From the NCBI GenBank assembly GCA_029260375.1, contig JAJDDI010000053.1:62001-126000 (forward strand): a stretch of DNA of 64,000 nt, read 5' to 3'. The translations under genes were made by a program, and so were the position numbers. Positions 41,936 through 50,327 of this stretch are shown piece by piece; the first letter of the stretch is position 1; each line of letters begins with the position of its first letter. A model generated the notes under the pieces. It had not been told where the DNA came from. It did no database searches and saw only the letters and a program-made list of their open reading frames with translations. The stretch comes from Phycisphaerales bacterium (GTDB lineage: Bacteria; Planctomycetota; Phycisphaerae; Phycisphaerales; UBA1924).

Positions 41936-43231
41936 ATGACAAGCATCCTGCTCCCCGCACTCGCATCGTTCGCACTGCAGGCCCCGCTCGCCAGCCCCCA
42001 GCCGGCAGGACCCGCGACAACGCCCCACAGCTCAAACGCACAATCATCGCCCCGCTACACCGTCGTCGCGATCCCCGAGCTGCCGGGAGGGCTCTTCTGC
42101 AGCTGCATGACCCCCACGGCCATCAGCAACGCGGGCGATATCGCCGGGCGGTACTTCAGCCCCGCAGATCAGAACCACGCGTTCTCCATAGTCAGCGGGA
42201 CGGCGCGCGATCTCGGCACGTTCGGCGGCGACCGCTCGTCCGCCAGCGCCATCAACAACCTCGGCCAGAGCGTCGGTGTTGCGCAGGTCTCCGAGTTCGT
42301 CCACCGCGCCTTCGTCGAAAGCGGCGGCGTCCTCACCCAGCTCCCCAATCTCGGCGGCATTCTCACCGACGCCTCCGACATCAACGACGCCGGCGTCATC
42401 GTGGGGCTCGCCAGCGGTCAGAACAACCTCACCCGAGCCGCCGTATGGGGCCTCGCGGGCGATCAACCTCTCGTTCTCCCCACCTTTGGCGGCGAGCTCA
42501 GCAATGCCCTCGCCATCAACGAGGCCGGCGTGGTTGTGGGCTGGGCCTGGAACGCTGACCGCGACAAGCGAGCTTTCTCCTGGACCGCCGACACCGGGCT
42601 CACCGACCTCGGCGCTCTCGCCGCCGGGACCAGCCAGGCGACCGATATCAACAACGCCGGTCAGATCGTCGGGTTCTCCAGCATCAACGACGGCGCTTTC
42701 CCAGATCTGCGCGCCGTCATATTCGACGCCGGCGTCGCCACCGACCTGGGGCTTGTCCCGGAAACCGGCGCCCCCGGCGGGCTCTTCGGCCCCGCCTTCG
42801 TCGGAACCAGGCCCAACGCCATCAACAACAACGCCCAGGTCGTGGGCATCACCTTCCCCCGCCCCGATGATCTCGTCGACGCCAACTCCGCCGTGATCTG
42901 GGAAAGCGGCGCCGCCACGCTTCTCGACACCCTCATCGACCCGAACCTGGGCTGGACACTCACCGACGCCTTCGACATCAACGATTCGGGCGTCATCGTC
43001 GGAACCGGGCGTCTGAACGGCGAGTTCACCGGCTTCATGCTCATCCCCAACACAACATGCCCCGCCGACCTCGCCGAGCCCTTCGGCTCCCTCGACTTCT
43101 CCGACGTCGTTGCGTTCCTCGCCGCCTTCGGGGCGATGACACCCGGGGCCGACCTCGCCCCGCCGTTCGGCGTCTTCGACTTCTCCGATGTCGCCGCGTT
43201 CCTCAGCGCTTTCGGCGCCGGCTGCCCGTAA
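41936..43231 (+). CDS. secreted HAF-repeat protein with GC-type dockerin tail
   Basis: 431 residues, signal peptide at the start (ILLPALASFALQAPLASPQP). The body consists of about seven HAF-type repeats, each with an AxxINxxGxxVG core: PTAISNAGDIAGRYFS, ASAINNLGQSVGVAQ, ASDINDAGVIVGLAS, ALAINEAGVVVGWAWN, ATDINNAGQIVGFSS, PNAINNNAQVVGITF and AFDINDSGVIVGTGR. They should form a beta-propeller-like extracellular domain. The tail is SLDFSDVVAFLAAFGAM plus VFDFSDVAAFLSAFGAGCP. ATG 41936 follows AAAGGAGAA. Confidence 0.88.
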   Translation: MTSILLPALASFALQAPLASPQPAGPATTPHSSNAQSSPRYTVVAIPELPGGLFCSCMTPTAISNAGDIAGRYFSPADQNHAFSIVSGTARDLGTFGGDRSSASAINNLGQSVGVAQVSEFVHRAFVESGGVLTQLPNLGGILTDASDINDAGVIVGLASGQNNLTRAAVWGLAGDQPLVLPTFGGELSNALAINEAGVVVGWAWNADRDKRAFSWTADTGLTDLGALAAGTSQATDINNAGQIVGFSSINDGAFPDLRAVIFDAGVATDLGLVPETGAPGGLFGPAFVGTRPNAINNNAQVVGITFPRPDDLVDANSAVIWESGAATLLDTLIDPNLGWTLTDAFDINDSGVIVGTGRLNGEFTGFMLIPNTTCPADLAEPFGSLDFSDVVAFLAAFGAMTPGADLAPPFGVFDFSDVAAFLSAFGAGCP

Positions 43232-43238
43232 CCAGCCT

Positions 43239-43325
43239 CCCTCTCCCCCCGGGGGCGAGGGCCGGGGTGAGGGTGTCTACAGCAGGCCTCCCTCTCCCCC
43301 CGGGGGAGAGGGCCGGGGTGAGGGG
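43239..43325. repeat. tandem pair of a palindromic repeat
   Basis: Two units (43239-43273 and 43290-43325) of CCCTCTCCCCCCGGGGG(C/A)GAGGG followed by CCGGGGTGAGGG, separated by 16 bases. The same unit lies inside the coding sequence of the FAD reductase gene (7011-7050). Placed right after the stop of the HAF gene. Confidence 0.75.
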
Positions 43326-43359
43326 TGTCTTCATCCGCTGCCGTGCGCACACCATTACA

Positions 43360-43387
43360 CGCCCGGGGATACCAACCCGGGCGTTTC
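43360..43387. terminator. hairpin between convergent genes
   Basis: CGCCCGGG / CCCGGGCG with an 8-base loop, then TTTCTCG on the plus strand. It lies between the convergent HAF-repeat gene and upp and could serve both, better for the plus-strand gene. Confidence 0.55.
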
Positions 43388-43409
43388 TCGTGCGCGCACA
43401 AAGCCCGCC

Positions 43410-44057
43410 TCACGTCGTCCCGAACAGCCGGTCCCCCGCGTCCCCGAGCCCGGGCATGATGTACCCCTGCTCGTTGAGACGCTCGTCCAGCGCCGCGGTG
43501 TACACCGTCACATCCGGGTGGTCCGCGCGCATCCGCTCCACCCCCTCGGGCGCCGCGACAAGGCAGATCATCCGCAGGTCGCTCGCCCCCGCGTCGCGAA
43601 GCATCCGCACCGCGACCGACGCGCTCCCGCCCGTGGCCAGCATCGGGTCCACCAGGATCACCGGCCCCGTGTCCAGGTCCCGCGGCAGCTTGTTCAGGTA
43701 CGCCTTGGGCTGCAGCGTCGCCTCGTCCCGCGCCAGCCCCAGGTGCCCCACCCGCGCCTCGGGCATGATCTCCAGAATGCCGTCAATCATCCCCAGCCCC
43801 GCCCGCAGCACGGGCACCACCGTGATCTCTCCCCGCACCCGCGAGCCCGACGTCACCGTCATCGGCGTCCGCACCTCAAAGGTCTCGCTCATGAACGACC
43901 GTGTCACCTCGTAGACCATCAGCCCCGCGATCTGCGCCATGTTCGCCCGGAACGCCCGGTGCCCGGTCGTCTCGTCGCGCAGGTGCGTGAGCTTGTGACG
44001 GATCAGCGGGTGGTCGAACACGACCAGGCTCGGATGGTCGAAGATCGGTGGCGTCAT
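43410..44057 (-). CDS. upp: uracil phosphoribosyltransferase
   Basis: Makes UMP from uracil and PRPP. 215 residues with LVVFDHPLIRHKLTHLRDET at the start, VTVTSGSR-like flexible loop, VPVLRAGLGMIDGI, the PRPP loop VILVDPMLATGGSASVAV and the uracil-binding end GYIMPGLGDAGDRLFGTT. Normal length. It is about 600 bases from, and divergent to, a cytosine deaminase that makes its substrate. Confidence 0.96.
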   Translation of the reverse strand: MTPPIFDHPSLVVFDHPLIRHKLTHLRDETTGHRAFRANMAQIAGLMVYEVTRSFMSETFEVRTPMTVTSGSRVRGEITVVPVLRAGLGMIDGILEIMPEARVGHLGLARDEATLQPKAYLNKLPRDLDTGPVILVDPMLATGGSASVAVRMLRDAGASDLRMICLVAAPEGVERMRADHPDVTVYTAALDERLNEQGYIMPGLGDAGDRLFGTT

Positions 44058-44166
44058 GCCGCGAGTCTACACCCTCGCGATCCGCGCACAACAATGCCCG
44101 GCCGGTCGCCGGCTCTCGCCGTTCGCGTCCCGACCGGGCGATTGGGGCTACCCACCCGGCGCCCAG

Positions 44167-44511
44167 CTACTCGGTGACGCGGTGCACCCGCACCGCCAGC
44201 CCGTCCTGGTTCACCTTCGCCCGAACATCGGCGCCCTTCACGATCACCTGCGCCCTCGTCGCCTCCTCGCCGTCGAGCATGTACGACGTCTTCTCGTTGG
44301 TCGAGATCGTGTGCACGTTGTCTTCAGCATCGGTCAGGGTGAACGACGCGCCCATCCCGACCGCGCTGATGGACCCGCTGACCTCCTTCTCCTCGGACAG
44401 CTCGTACGAGATCGCGGGCGCGTTGCTCGCGATCGCCGCCGCGCCAACCACCGGAGCAAACCCGCTCAAGGCCAGAACCGTGCCGCTCAGTGTCGCGTTC
44501 TTCAGATTCAT
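44167..44511 (-). CDS. small exported protein of unknown function
   Basis: 114 residues: signal-peptide-like start MNLKNATLSGTVLALSGFAP, then an all-beta mature part (ELSEEKEVSGSISAVGMGAS, FTLTDAEDNVHTISTNEKTS, ATRAQVIVKGADVRAKV) resembling a single OB or SH3-like barrel, as seen in small secreted DUF5666-type proteins. ATG 44511 follows AAAAAGGAGATAC. Between upp and the deaminase; no clear link to nucleotide salvage. Confidence 0.65.
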   Translation of the reverse strand: MNLKNATLSGTVLALSGFAPVVGAAAIASNAPAISYELSEEKEVSGSISAVGMGASFTLTDAEDNVHTISTNEKTSYMLDGEEATRAQVIVKGADVRAKVNQDGLAVRVHRVTE

Positions 44512-44668
44512 GACGTATCTCCTTTTTGCTGCGTCGCCCATCTGCGGGCAACACATGTCAATATGGAGACGCGCCATAATCCCACGTGAACCGCCGATGA
44601 ATCTCGTCTCATTCTGCCGCAATCGCTCTCTGCAACGCGTGGGGCCTATTCCTGGCCAACAATCACGC

Positions 44669-45148
44669 GTGAGCCACACACTGACAACCCACGATCGTCT
44701 CGCGCTCGACGCCGCCTACGAACAAGCCCGCGCCGGACGCGACGAGGGCGGCATCCCCATCGGCAGCGCCCTGATCGACCCCCAGGGTCGGATCGTCGCG
44801 CGCGGGCACAACCTCCGCGTGCAGACGGGCGACCCCACCGCCCACGCCGAGACCGCCTGCATCCGCAGCGCCGGCAGGCGGCGCGACTGGCACACCCTCA
44901 CCCTCGCGTCCACACTCTCACCCTGCGCCATGTGCACGGGAGCCGCGGTGCTCCACCGCATCCCCCGCGTCGTCATCGGCGAGCACGAGACCTTCCTGGG
45001 TCGCGAGGACTGGCTGGCCGCCGAGGGCGTACAGATCGTCCTCGCGGAAGACCCGCGCTGCGTTCAACTGATGCGCACGTTCATCGCGCAGCGCCCGGAC
45101 CTCTGGAACGAGGACATCGGGGTCCCCCCCGAACCCCCCCCCGCCTGA
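44669..45148 (+). CDS. cytosine deaminase, yeast Fcy1-like
   Basis: 159 residues of the zinc-dependent cytidine-deaminase fold. Zinc site: His and catalytic Glu in TAHAETACIRSAGR and two Cys in LSPCAMCTGAAVLH. The C-terminal half, RCVQLMRTFIAQRPDLWNED, matches the family end of yeast cytosine deaminase (a substrate-lid helix with a final Trp-x-Glu-Asp-Ile) rather than TadA or guanine deaminase. Start GTG 44669 gives almost the same length as the yeast enzyme; an upstream ATG at 44598 exists. Feeds uracil to Upp. Confidence 0.82.
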   Translation: MSHTLTTHDRLALDAAYEQARAGRDEGGIPIGSALIDPQGRIVARGHNLRVQTGDPTAHAETACIRSAGRRRDWHTLTLASTLSPCAMCTGAAVLHRIPRVVIGEHETFLGREDWLAAEGVQIVLAEDPRCVQLMRTFIAQRPDLWNEDIGVPPEPPPA

Positions 45149-45162
45149 TCCGGTCCTCGCAA

Positions 45163-45246
45163 TGCGGGTGACAGGAATCGAACCTGCAAGGGGTTGCCCC
45201 CACGGGAACCTAAATCCCGCGCGTCTGCCAGTTCCGCCACACCCGC
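45163..45246 (-). tRNA. tRNA-Leu (anticodon TAG)
   Basis: Class II tRNA on the minus strand: acceptor GCGGGTG / CACCCGC, D arm, anticodon stem CGGGA / TCCCG with loop TTTAGGT, a long variable arm (GTGGGGGCAACCCCTTG), T arm CAGG TTCGATT CCTG and discriminator A. The CCA end is not encoded. Confidence 0.93.
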
Positions 45247-45379
45247 TGACCCCGCATCTTACCTCATCCACCCCGAATCGCCGATATCAGCCTGAATTCA
45301 CCGGCGCCCCAGCAGGTATGATGCTCCTGCGGACCCCGCTGGGCGTCCCACACCCGCCCCTCCACGGAAGGAAGGCGAC

Positions 45380-46300
45380 ATGCGCACCCGCGAACGGATG
45401 GCCCTCAACCTCACCCCCCTCTGCCTGCGCCTCCCCCTCGCGCTCATCTTCATCTGGGCGGGCCTCTCCAAGATCATCACCGAGTCCCAGGTCACGCCCG
45501 ATCAGGCCCTCGTCCTCCAGGCCCACGGCGTCGCCATCCCCAACGCCCCCACACCCCCCGCGCCCGCACAGACGCCTCCGCCCGCGCACGACGAGCCGGG
45601 CGACGACGTCCCCGAGACGCTCGCCCCCGATCCAACCTCCGACACACCCACGGCGCCGCTCCCCGACCCCGAGGCCGATCCGGCCGACACCATCGAAGAC
45701 GCGGTCGAGGACGCCGACACGCCCGACCCGCAGACCGCGCAGTCGAACACGCCGCGCATCATCCTCGTCCAGGACGGCGCCGACGCCGATCCCGACACCT
45801 ACACCGTCCGCAGCGTCTACCAGCTCGTGCTCGTCATGGACCAGCGCGCCAACCCCGAGTCCCGCAAGGACGGCTCGCCCGCCACACCGACCTGGCCCCA
45901 GGCCCTCGCCAAGGAGCCCTGGACCAAGGTCCTCGCCTGGGCCGTCGCGCTCACCGAGGTCTTCGCAGGATTCTTCCTGCTCATCGGGCTCATCACCCGC
46001 CTCTCCGCCCTGGCCCTCTCGGGCGTCATGCTCGGCGCCATCTGGCTCACCACCATCGGCGTCGCCATCGAATCCGGCAACACCTTCCTCGGCTTCCTCC
46101 CCAACGAGCCCTACCTCTCCTTCTTCTGGAAGGACCCCTTCTTCCAGCTCATCGTCCTCATGGGCTGCATGGCCCTCTTCTTCTCGGGCTCCGGAACCCT
46201 CGCCCTCGATCGCGCCATCTTCGCCCCATCAAGGGACGAAGACTGGGACGACGAGGATGACGACGCCCGCGACCGATCCTCCTTCGACCGGGCGCCGTAG
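45380..46300 (+). CDS. DoxX-family membrane protein with acidic insert
   Basis: 306 residues. DoxX-type membrane segments are LTPLCLRLPLALIFIWAGLS at the start, VLAWAVALTEVFAGFFLLIG and LSALALSGVMLGAIWLTTIG in the middle and FFQLIVLMGCMALFFSGSG near the end. A roughly 110-residue Pro/Asp/Glu-rich insert (residues 55-165) separates helix 1 from the others, and a highly acidic tail (DEDWDDEDDDARDR) ends it. Function of DoxX proteins is poorly known (often redox). It precedes the VWA-like gene by eight bases, so they are likely one unit. Confidence 0.82.
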   Translation: MRTRERMALNLTPLCLRLPLALIFIWAGLSKIITESQVTPDQALVLQAHGVAIPNAPTPPAPAQTPPPAHDEPGDDVPETLAPDPTSDTPTAPLPDPEADPADTIEDAVEDADTPDPQTAQSNTPRIILVQDGADADPDTYTVRSVYQLVLVMDQRANPESRKDGSPATPTWPQALAKEPWTKVLAWAVALTEVFAGFFLLIGLITRLSALALSGVMLGAIWLTTIGVAIESGNTFLGFLPNEPYLSFFWKDPFFQLIVLMGCMALFFSGSGTLALDRAIFAPSRDEDWDDEDDDARDRSSFDRAP

Positions 46301-46308
46301 GAACACCG

Positions 46309-49269
46309 ATGACCGCCCCGCCCCGATTCAGCGACGCCCCCACGCCTGAACGGATCGAACCCGCGCCCATCCCGGTCCAGGCCGAGATCACCCCGCGCAT
46401 CCCCGAGGTCGTCAAGGCCACGCCCGCCTGGGTCCGCAACGTGCTTCCCACCGCGGTCTCGCTCACGATCCATGTCTCGCTGCTGGGCGCCATCCTCTAC
46501 ATCAGCGCCACCACCCCCAGCCTCGACGACGACCGCGCCTCGCTCAGCGAGATCAGCCTCGCCCCCGCCATCGCCAACCCCCGCCCAACAACCCCGCTGC
46601 AACGCCCCCCCGTCCAGCCCGCGGGCGACCCCCAGCCGACCACCGACCCCAACTCACGCCCGCCCCCCATGGCCCTGCCCGAGCCGTCGCGCGTCACCGA
46701 GCTCGTCGGCCTGGCCAACTCGCTCGAGGTTGAAACACCCAACCTGATCTCGTCCGTCGGCGCCGTCAACGGCTCGGGCGCCATCGACGCCATCGCCGGC
46801 GCCGGCTCCTCCGACCAGTCCTACGCCTCCTTCGCGGGTCTCCGCTCCCAGGCCGCCTCGCGCATCGTCTACGTCGTCGATGGCTCGGGCGCCATGGCCT
46901 CCTCCTTTTCCTTCGTCAAGGACCAGCTCAAGCGCTCCATCGACCGCCTCTCCCCCACCCAGCACTTCCAGATCGTCCTCTTCGGCGACAACAAGGACCG
47001 CCCCGAGGGCACGCCCCCGTTCCGCGTGCTCACCCCCAAGGGCTCGACGCCCACGCTCGTGCGCGCCACCCCCGCCAACCAGCAGGCCGTCGCCCAGTGG
47101 ATCGACGCCGCCCTCCCCGGCGGGCGCTCCAATCCCGCCGACGGCCTCCGCGCCGCCTTCGAGTTCAACCCCGACCTCATCTTCCTGCTCTCCCGCTCCA
47201 TCCAGCGCTCCGGCCCAAACGCCTCCTGGGGGCGCGGCAAGAACGCCATCCTCGCCGACCTGGACCGACTCAACCCCCTCTCCAAGCACACCGCCCGGCG
47301 CAAGGTCGTCATCAAGACCATCCAGTTCCTCGACGAGGATCCCACGGGCACGATGAAGGCCATCGCCTTCGCGCACGGCGACGGCGAGGGCTCCCACCGC
47401 CTCGTCAAATGGGATGACCTCGCCAACAACCCCGACCAGGCCGAAGAGGTCGCCCTCGCCCAGGCCCTCTCCGAGGACGACAACGCCAAGCTCACCCGCG
47501 CCGCCCAGCGCCTGTCCTCGATCGAGAAGGACGGCTCGGCGCTCTCCGTGCTCTTTGGCGTCCCCCTCCCCGAGCAGCGCGACAACGTCTCCCGCGCCGC
47601 CGAGTTCGTTCTCGCGGTCCTCGCCACCTTCCCCGAGGCCTCCGCCGGCTCGGACTACGACCCGCGCAACCCGCCCGACGCGCGCCTCCCCCTGCTGCGC
47701 GCCCGCGCCGCGATCCTGCTCGCCTCGATGGCCGACGATCAGGCCTGGCGTCGCCAGCTCGCCACCACCGCGATCGCCAACGTCGAGCAGCTCTCGCTCG
47801 CCAACGCCGACGCCGAGGCCGCCCGCCGCGTCGCGCTCGGCGTCGCGCTGCACCTGCTCGGAGACACCAGCGAGTCGCGCCGCGTGCTCCGATCGCTGAT
47901 CTCTGAGTCCGCCATGCTCGGCGCCACGCCCTCGATCGTCGCCGAAGCCATGCTCGGGCTGCTGCTGACGGCGCACGACGACCGCGACCGCGCCCTGGGC
48001 GTCGCCGCGCTGCGCGACGCGATGGTGAACCCGCCCTTCGTCGTCGAGCGAACACCAGACCCGCTCTGGACCCTCGCCGCGGCCGAGGCCACCGCCCGCA
48101 CCCTCCTCCCCGAGCCCACCCTCGCCCCGGGCGCGCTCGACGACCTGCTCGCGTTGGCCTCGGACGAAGCGCTCATCAGCGACCCACGCCAGCGCACCGC
48201 GCTCGTCTACGCCAAGCTCGCCGCCGCGACCGACGCCCTCGCCCGCTCGCTCGACTGGGCCCAGTTCCCGCCCGAGGCCGCGTTCGCCCGGGCGGTGGTC
48301 CTCTCCCGGCGCGCCACGGGCTGGGACGAGGCCGTCCGCCTCTTTGAGCAGGTCGCCGATCGCCCCGACGCGGGCGCCCTGGCCCCCGACGCGCTGTGGG
48401 AGGCCGCGATCGTCCACCGCGTGCGTAACTCCCCCGAGTCCCGCGCCCGCGCCACGCAGCACCTGGAGCGCATCGCCCGCGACTACCCGGACTCCCCGCG
48501 CGCGGCCGACGCGCTCTCCGCGGCCGTCGCCGACGCCTCCGCCGCGGGCCAGGGCCTGCCCGAGTCCTACGAGCTGGGCGTGCTCCGACTCGCCGTCGAG
48601 AAATACCCGGATCACCCCCAGGCCGATCTCTGGCGGTACAAGTACGCCCAGCGCCTGACCGGGCTGGACGTGCTGGACGTGCTCGAACCCGTGCAGCCCG
48701 GCACGCCCGAAGGCGCCGCCGCCGCCGCGCTGTACCTGGAAGCCGTCGCCGAGCTCACCGCCGGGCCGCTCGCCCAATCGGGGCTCGATCGCGTCGTGCT
48801 GCTCCGGCGCGCCGCCGGCTACGCCGAGCGCCACGACGCCCGCCCCCGCGCCGCGCTGCTCGTGGACCTGGGCGAGGCCGAGCTCGACGCGGGCGACCCC
48901 GGGCGCGCCATGCCCCTGCTCGTCCGCGCCGCCGCGCTCAAAGAGTCCATCCCCGGCGGGCCGGCCCGGCTCGAGCTCGCCCGCGCCCGCGCGCACCTGG
49001 CCCTCGCCCAGAGCGCCGAGGCCTTCGAGCTGCTGCGCAACCTCGCCTCGTCGCTCGACGCCGCGGGCGACCGCACCGACCACTTCTGGCACGCCTGGAC
49101 GCTGATGCTCGAGATCCTCGCCGAGCGAGCCGCCCTGGGCGAGCCCGACGACGCCGAGGCCGCACGCTCCAACATCGCCCGCCTCCGCCTGCTCGATCCC
49201 GTGCTCGGCGCCGAGCCCTGGCGCTCCCGCATCGAGGCCGCGGCACGCCAGCTAGACTCCGCCCCGTGA
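46309..49269 (+). CDS. large membrane-anchored VWA-like protein with helical repeats
   Basis: 986 residues. A membrane segment near 45-63 (VLPTAVSLTIHVSLLGAILY) is preceded by a short cytoplasmic part, in a TonB-like layout. After a Pro-rich linker comes a VWA-like domain: RIVYVVDGSGAMASSFSFVK (degenerate MIDAS, Ala for the last Ser), RLSPTQHFQIVLFGD, LRAAFEFNPDLIFLLSRS. The last 550 residues are alpha-helical, rich in Ala/Leu/Arg with TPR-like spacing (RAAALKESIPGGPARLELAR). Probably a periplasmic scaffold; function unknown. Its stop overlaps the GTG of tmk by four bases. Confidence 0.75.
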   Translation: MTAPPRFSDAPTPERIEPAPIPVQAEITPRIPEVVKATPAWVRNVLPTAVSLTIHVSLLGAILYISATTPSLDDDRASLSEISLAPAIANPRPTTPLQRPPVQPAGDPQPTTDPNSRPPPMALPEPSRVTELVGLANSLEVETPNLISSVGAVNGSGAIDAIAGAGSSDQSYASFAGLRSQAASRIVYVVDGSGAMASSFSFVKDQLKRSIDRLSPTQHFQIVLFGDNKDRPEGTPPFRVLTPKGSTPTLVRATPANQQAVAQWIDAALPGGRSNPADGLRAAFEFNPDLIFLLSRSIQRSGPNASWGRGKNAILADLDRLNPLSKHTARRKVVIKTIQFLDEDPTGTMKAIAFAHGDGEGSHRLVKWDDLANNPDQAEEVALAQALSEDDNAKLTRAAQRLSSIEKDGSALSVLFGVPLPEQRDNVSRAAEFVLAVLATFPEASAGSDYDPRNPPDARLPLLRARAAILLASMADDQAWRRQLATTAIANVEQLSLANADAEAARRVALGVALHLLGDTSESRRVLRSLISESAMLGATPSIVAEAMLGLLLTAHDDRDRALGVAALRDAMVNPPFVVERTPDPLWTLAAAEATARTLLPEPTLAPGALDDLLALASDEALISDPRQRTALVYAKLAAATDALARSLDWAQFPPEAAFARAVVLSRRATGWDEAVRLFEQVADRPDAGALAPDALWEAAIVHRVRNSPESRARATQHLERIARDYPDSPRAADALSAAVADASAAGQGLPESYELGVLRLAVEKYPDHPQADLWRYKYAQRLTGLDVLDVLEPVQPGTPEGAAAAALYLEAVAELTAGPLAQSGLDRVVLLRRAAGYAERHDARPRAALLVDLGEAELDAGDPGRAMPLLVRAAALKESIPGGPARLELARARAHLALAQSAEAFELLRNLASSLDAAGDRTDHFWHAWTLMLEILAERAALGEPDDAEAARSNIARLRLLDPVLGAEPWRSRIEAAARQLDSAP

Positions 49270-49949
49270 GCCACCAAACCGACAAGGATGTCGCGCCACG
49301 CCCCGGCGCCCTCGCCCCAGAACTCGCCCGCGCCCTGCGCTCCAAGTTCATCGTCTTCGACGGCCCCGACGGCTCGGGCAAGTCCACCCAGCTCCGCCGC
49401 TTCCTCGAAGCCGCCCGCGCCGCCGGCCTCGACCCCTGCGAGGTCCGCGAGCCCGGCGGCACCCAGATCGGCGAGAAGATCCGCGCCGCCCTGCTCGACC
49501 ATCTCGAAGAGGACATGACCCTCCGCTGCGAGATGCTGCTCTACATGGCCAGCCGCGCCCAGCTCGTCGAGCAGACCATCCGCCCCGCGCTGGCCGCGGG
49601 GCGCCTGGTCGTCGCCGACCGCTTCGTCAGCTCGACGCTCGCCTACCAGGGCGCCGCCGGCGGCCTGCCCGAGCGCGAGATCCGCGCCGCGGCCAACATC
49701 GCCTGCGGGCACACCACCCCCGACCTGGTCGTCATCTTCGATGTCGATGAAGACACCGCCGCAACCCGCCTCAACCCCCTGCTCGACCGCATGGAGTCCA
49801 AGGGACGCGAATACCACAAACGCGTCCGCCAGGGCTACCTCAGCCAGATCGAGAGCGACCAGAAGCATCACCTGCGCGTGGACGCGAGCAAGGGCGAGGA
49901 CCAGGTGTTCGAGCAACTTGTCACCGGGCTCAGACAGCGCTTGACATGA
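49266..49949 (+). CDS. tmk: thymidylate kinase
   Basis: Phosphorylates dTMP to dTDP. 227 residues with the P loop FIVFDGPDGSGKSTQ, the DR(H/Y) site VADRFVSSTLAYQGAAGG and the lid region LLDRMESKGREYHKRVRQGY. The N-terminal 25 residues are additional. GTG start overlaps the preceding stop. The REDRxE-like nucleotide lid is ESKGREYH. Confidence 0.93.
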   Translation: MSHQTDKDVAPRPGALAPELARALRSKFIVFDGPDGSGKSTQLRRFLEAARAAGLDPCEVREPGGTQIGEKIRAALLDHLEEDMTLRCEMLLYMASRAQLVEQTIRPALAAGRLVVADRFVSSTLAYQGAAGGLPEREIRAAANIACGHTTPDLVVIFDVDEDTAATRLNPLLDRMESKGREYHKRVRQGYLSQIESDQKHHLRVDASKGEDQVFEQLVTGLRQRLT

Positions 49950-49950
49950 G

Positions 49951-50172
49951 CTAGTAAGTCCAGATTTCACCCTTGAACAACTGCTCCGGAATCTCGTAAT
50001 CTCGCACGGCTGGGTGATTAGCCAGTATCAACCTGATTGTTCTCAAGGCCCCGTAAGCGTCGGCAATGAGTTGCCGCTGCTCCTTGAAGATACTCTGGTC
50101 GAAGACACTGTCCTCGGCCGTGTGGGCCGGAGACTGCCGCAGCTTGCGAATACTTCGGAATCTGGCCACCAT
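49951..50172 (-). CDS. small protein of unknown function, start near REP sequence
   Basis: 73 residues from the ATG at 50172: MVARFRSIRKLRQSPAHTAE, then FKEQRQLIADAYGALRTIRL and ILANHPAVRDYEIPEQLFKG. G+C is lower than the core genes. An in-frame extension to 50328 would read through the palindromic repeats and is rejected. No recognised family; possibly a transferred gene. Confidence 0.45.
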   Translation of the reverse strand: MVARFRSIRKLRQSPAHTAEDSVFDQSIFKEQRQLIADAYGALRTIRLILANHPAVRDYEIPEQLFKGEIWTY

Positions 50173-50190
50173 TCTCTCGAATGGCGCCGG

Positions 50191-50292
50191 GTGCCACGAC
50201 TCGCCGTCTTCGGCGCAGTCGTGCCAGCTCAAGCCCACGAGTGCGCGGCGGACCGCCGGGTGCCATGATCCGCCGTCTTCGGCACAGTTGTG
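50191..50292. repeat. REP-like palindrome pair
   Basis: Two palindromes: CACGACTCGCCG ... CGGCGCAGTCGTG (50195-50223) and a variant CATGATCCGCCG ... CGGCACAGTTGTG (50264-50292), spaced by GCTCAAGCCCACGAGTGCGC. The same sequence recurs at 51057-51149 and 51753-51894 around the transposase gene, so this is a non-coding mate of that family. Confidence 0.75.
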
Positions 50293-50327
50293 CTTCCTGA
50301 CCGCCCCAATCCCGTACGCTCTCCACA

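Noticed and set aside
44097-44140. Terminator-like stem after the small exported protein gene
   Set aside because: The outer stem GCCCGG/CCGGGC is present but the loop is long and no T run follows; not strong enough to list.
46654-49092. 812-codon minus-strand frame over the VWA-like gene
   Set aside because: Low-complexity antisense frame; plus-strand gene has coupled start and stop overlaps.
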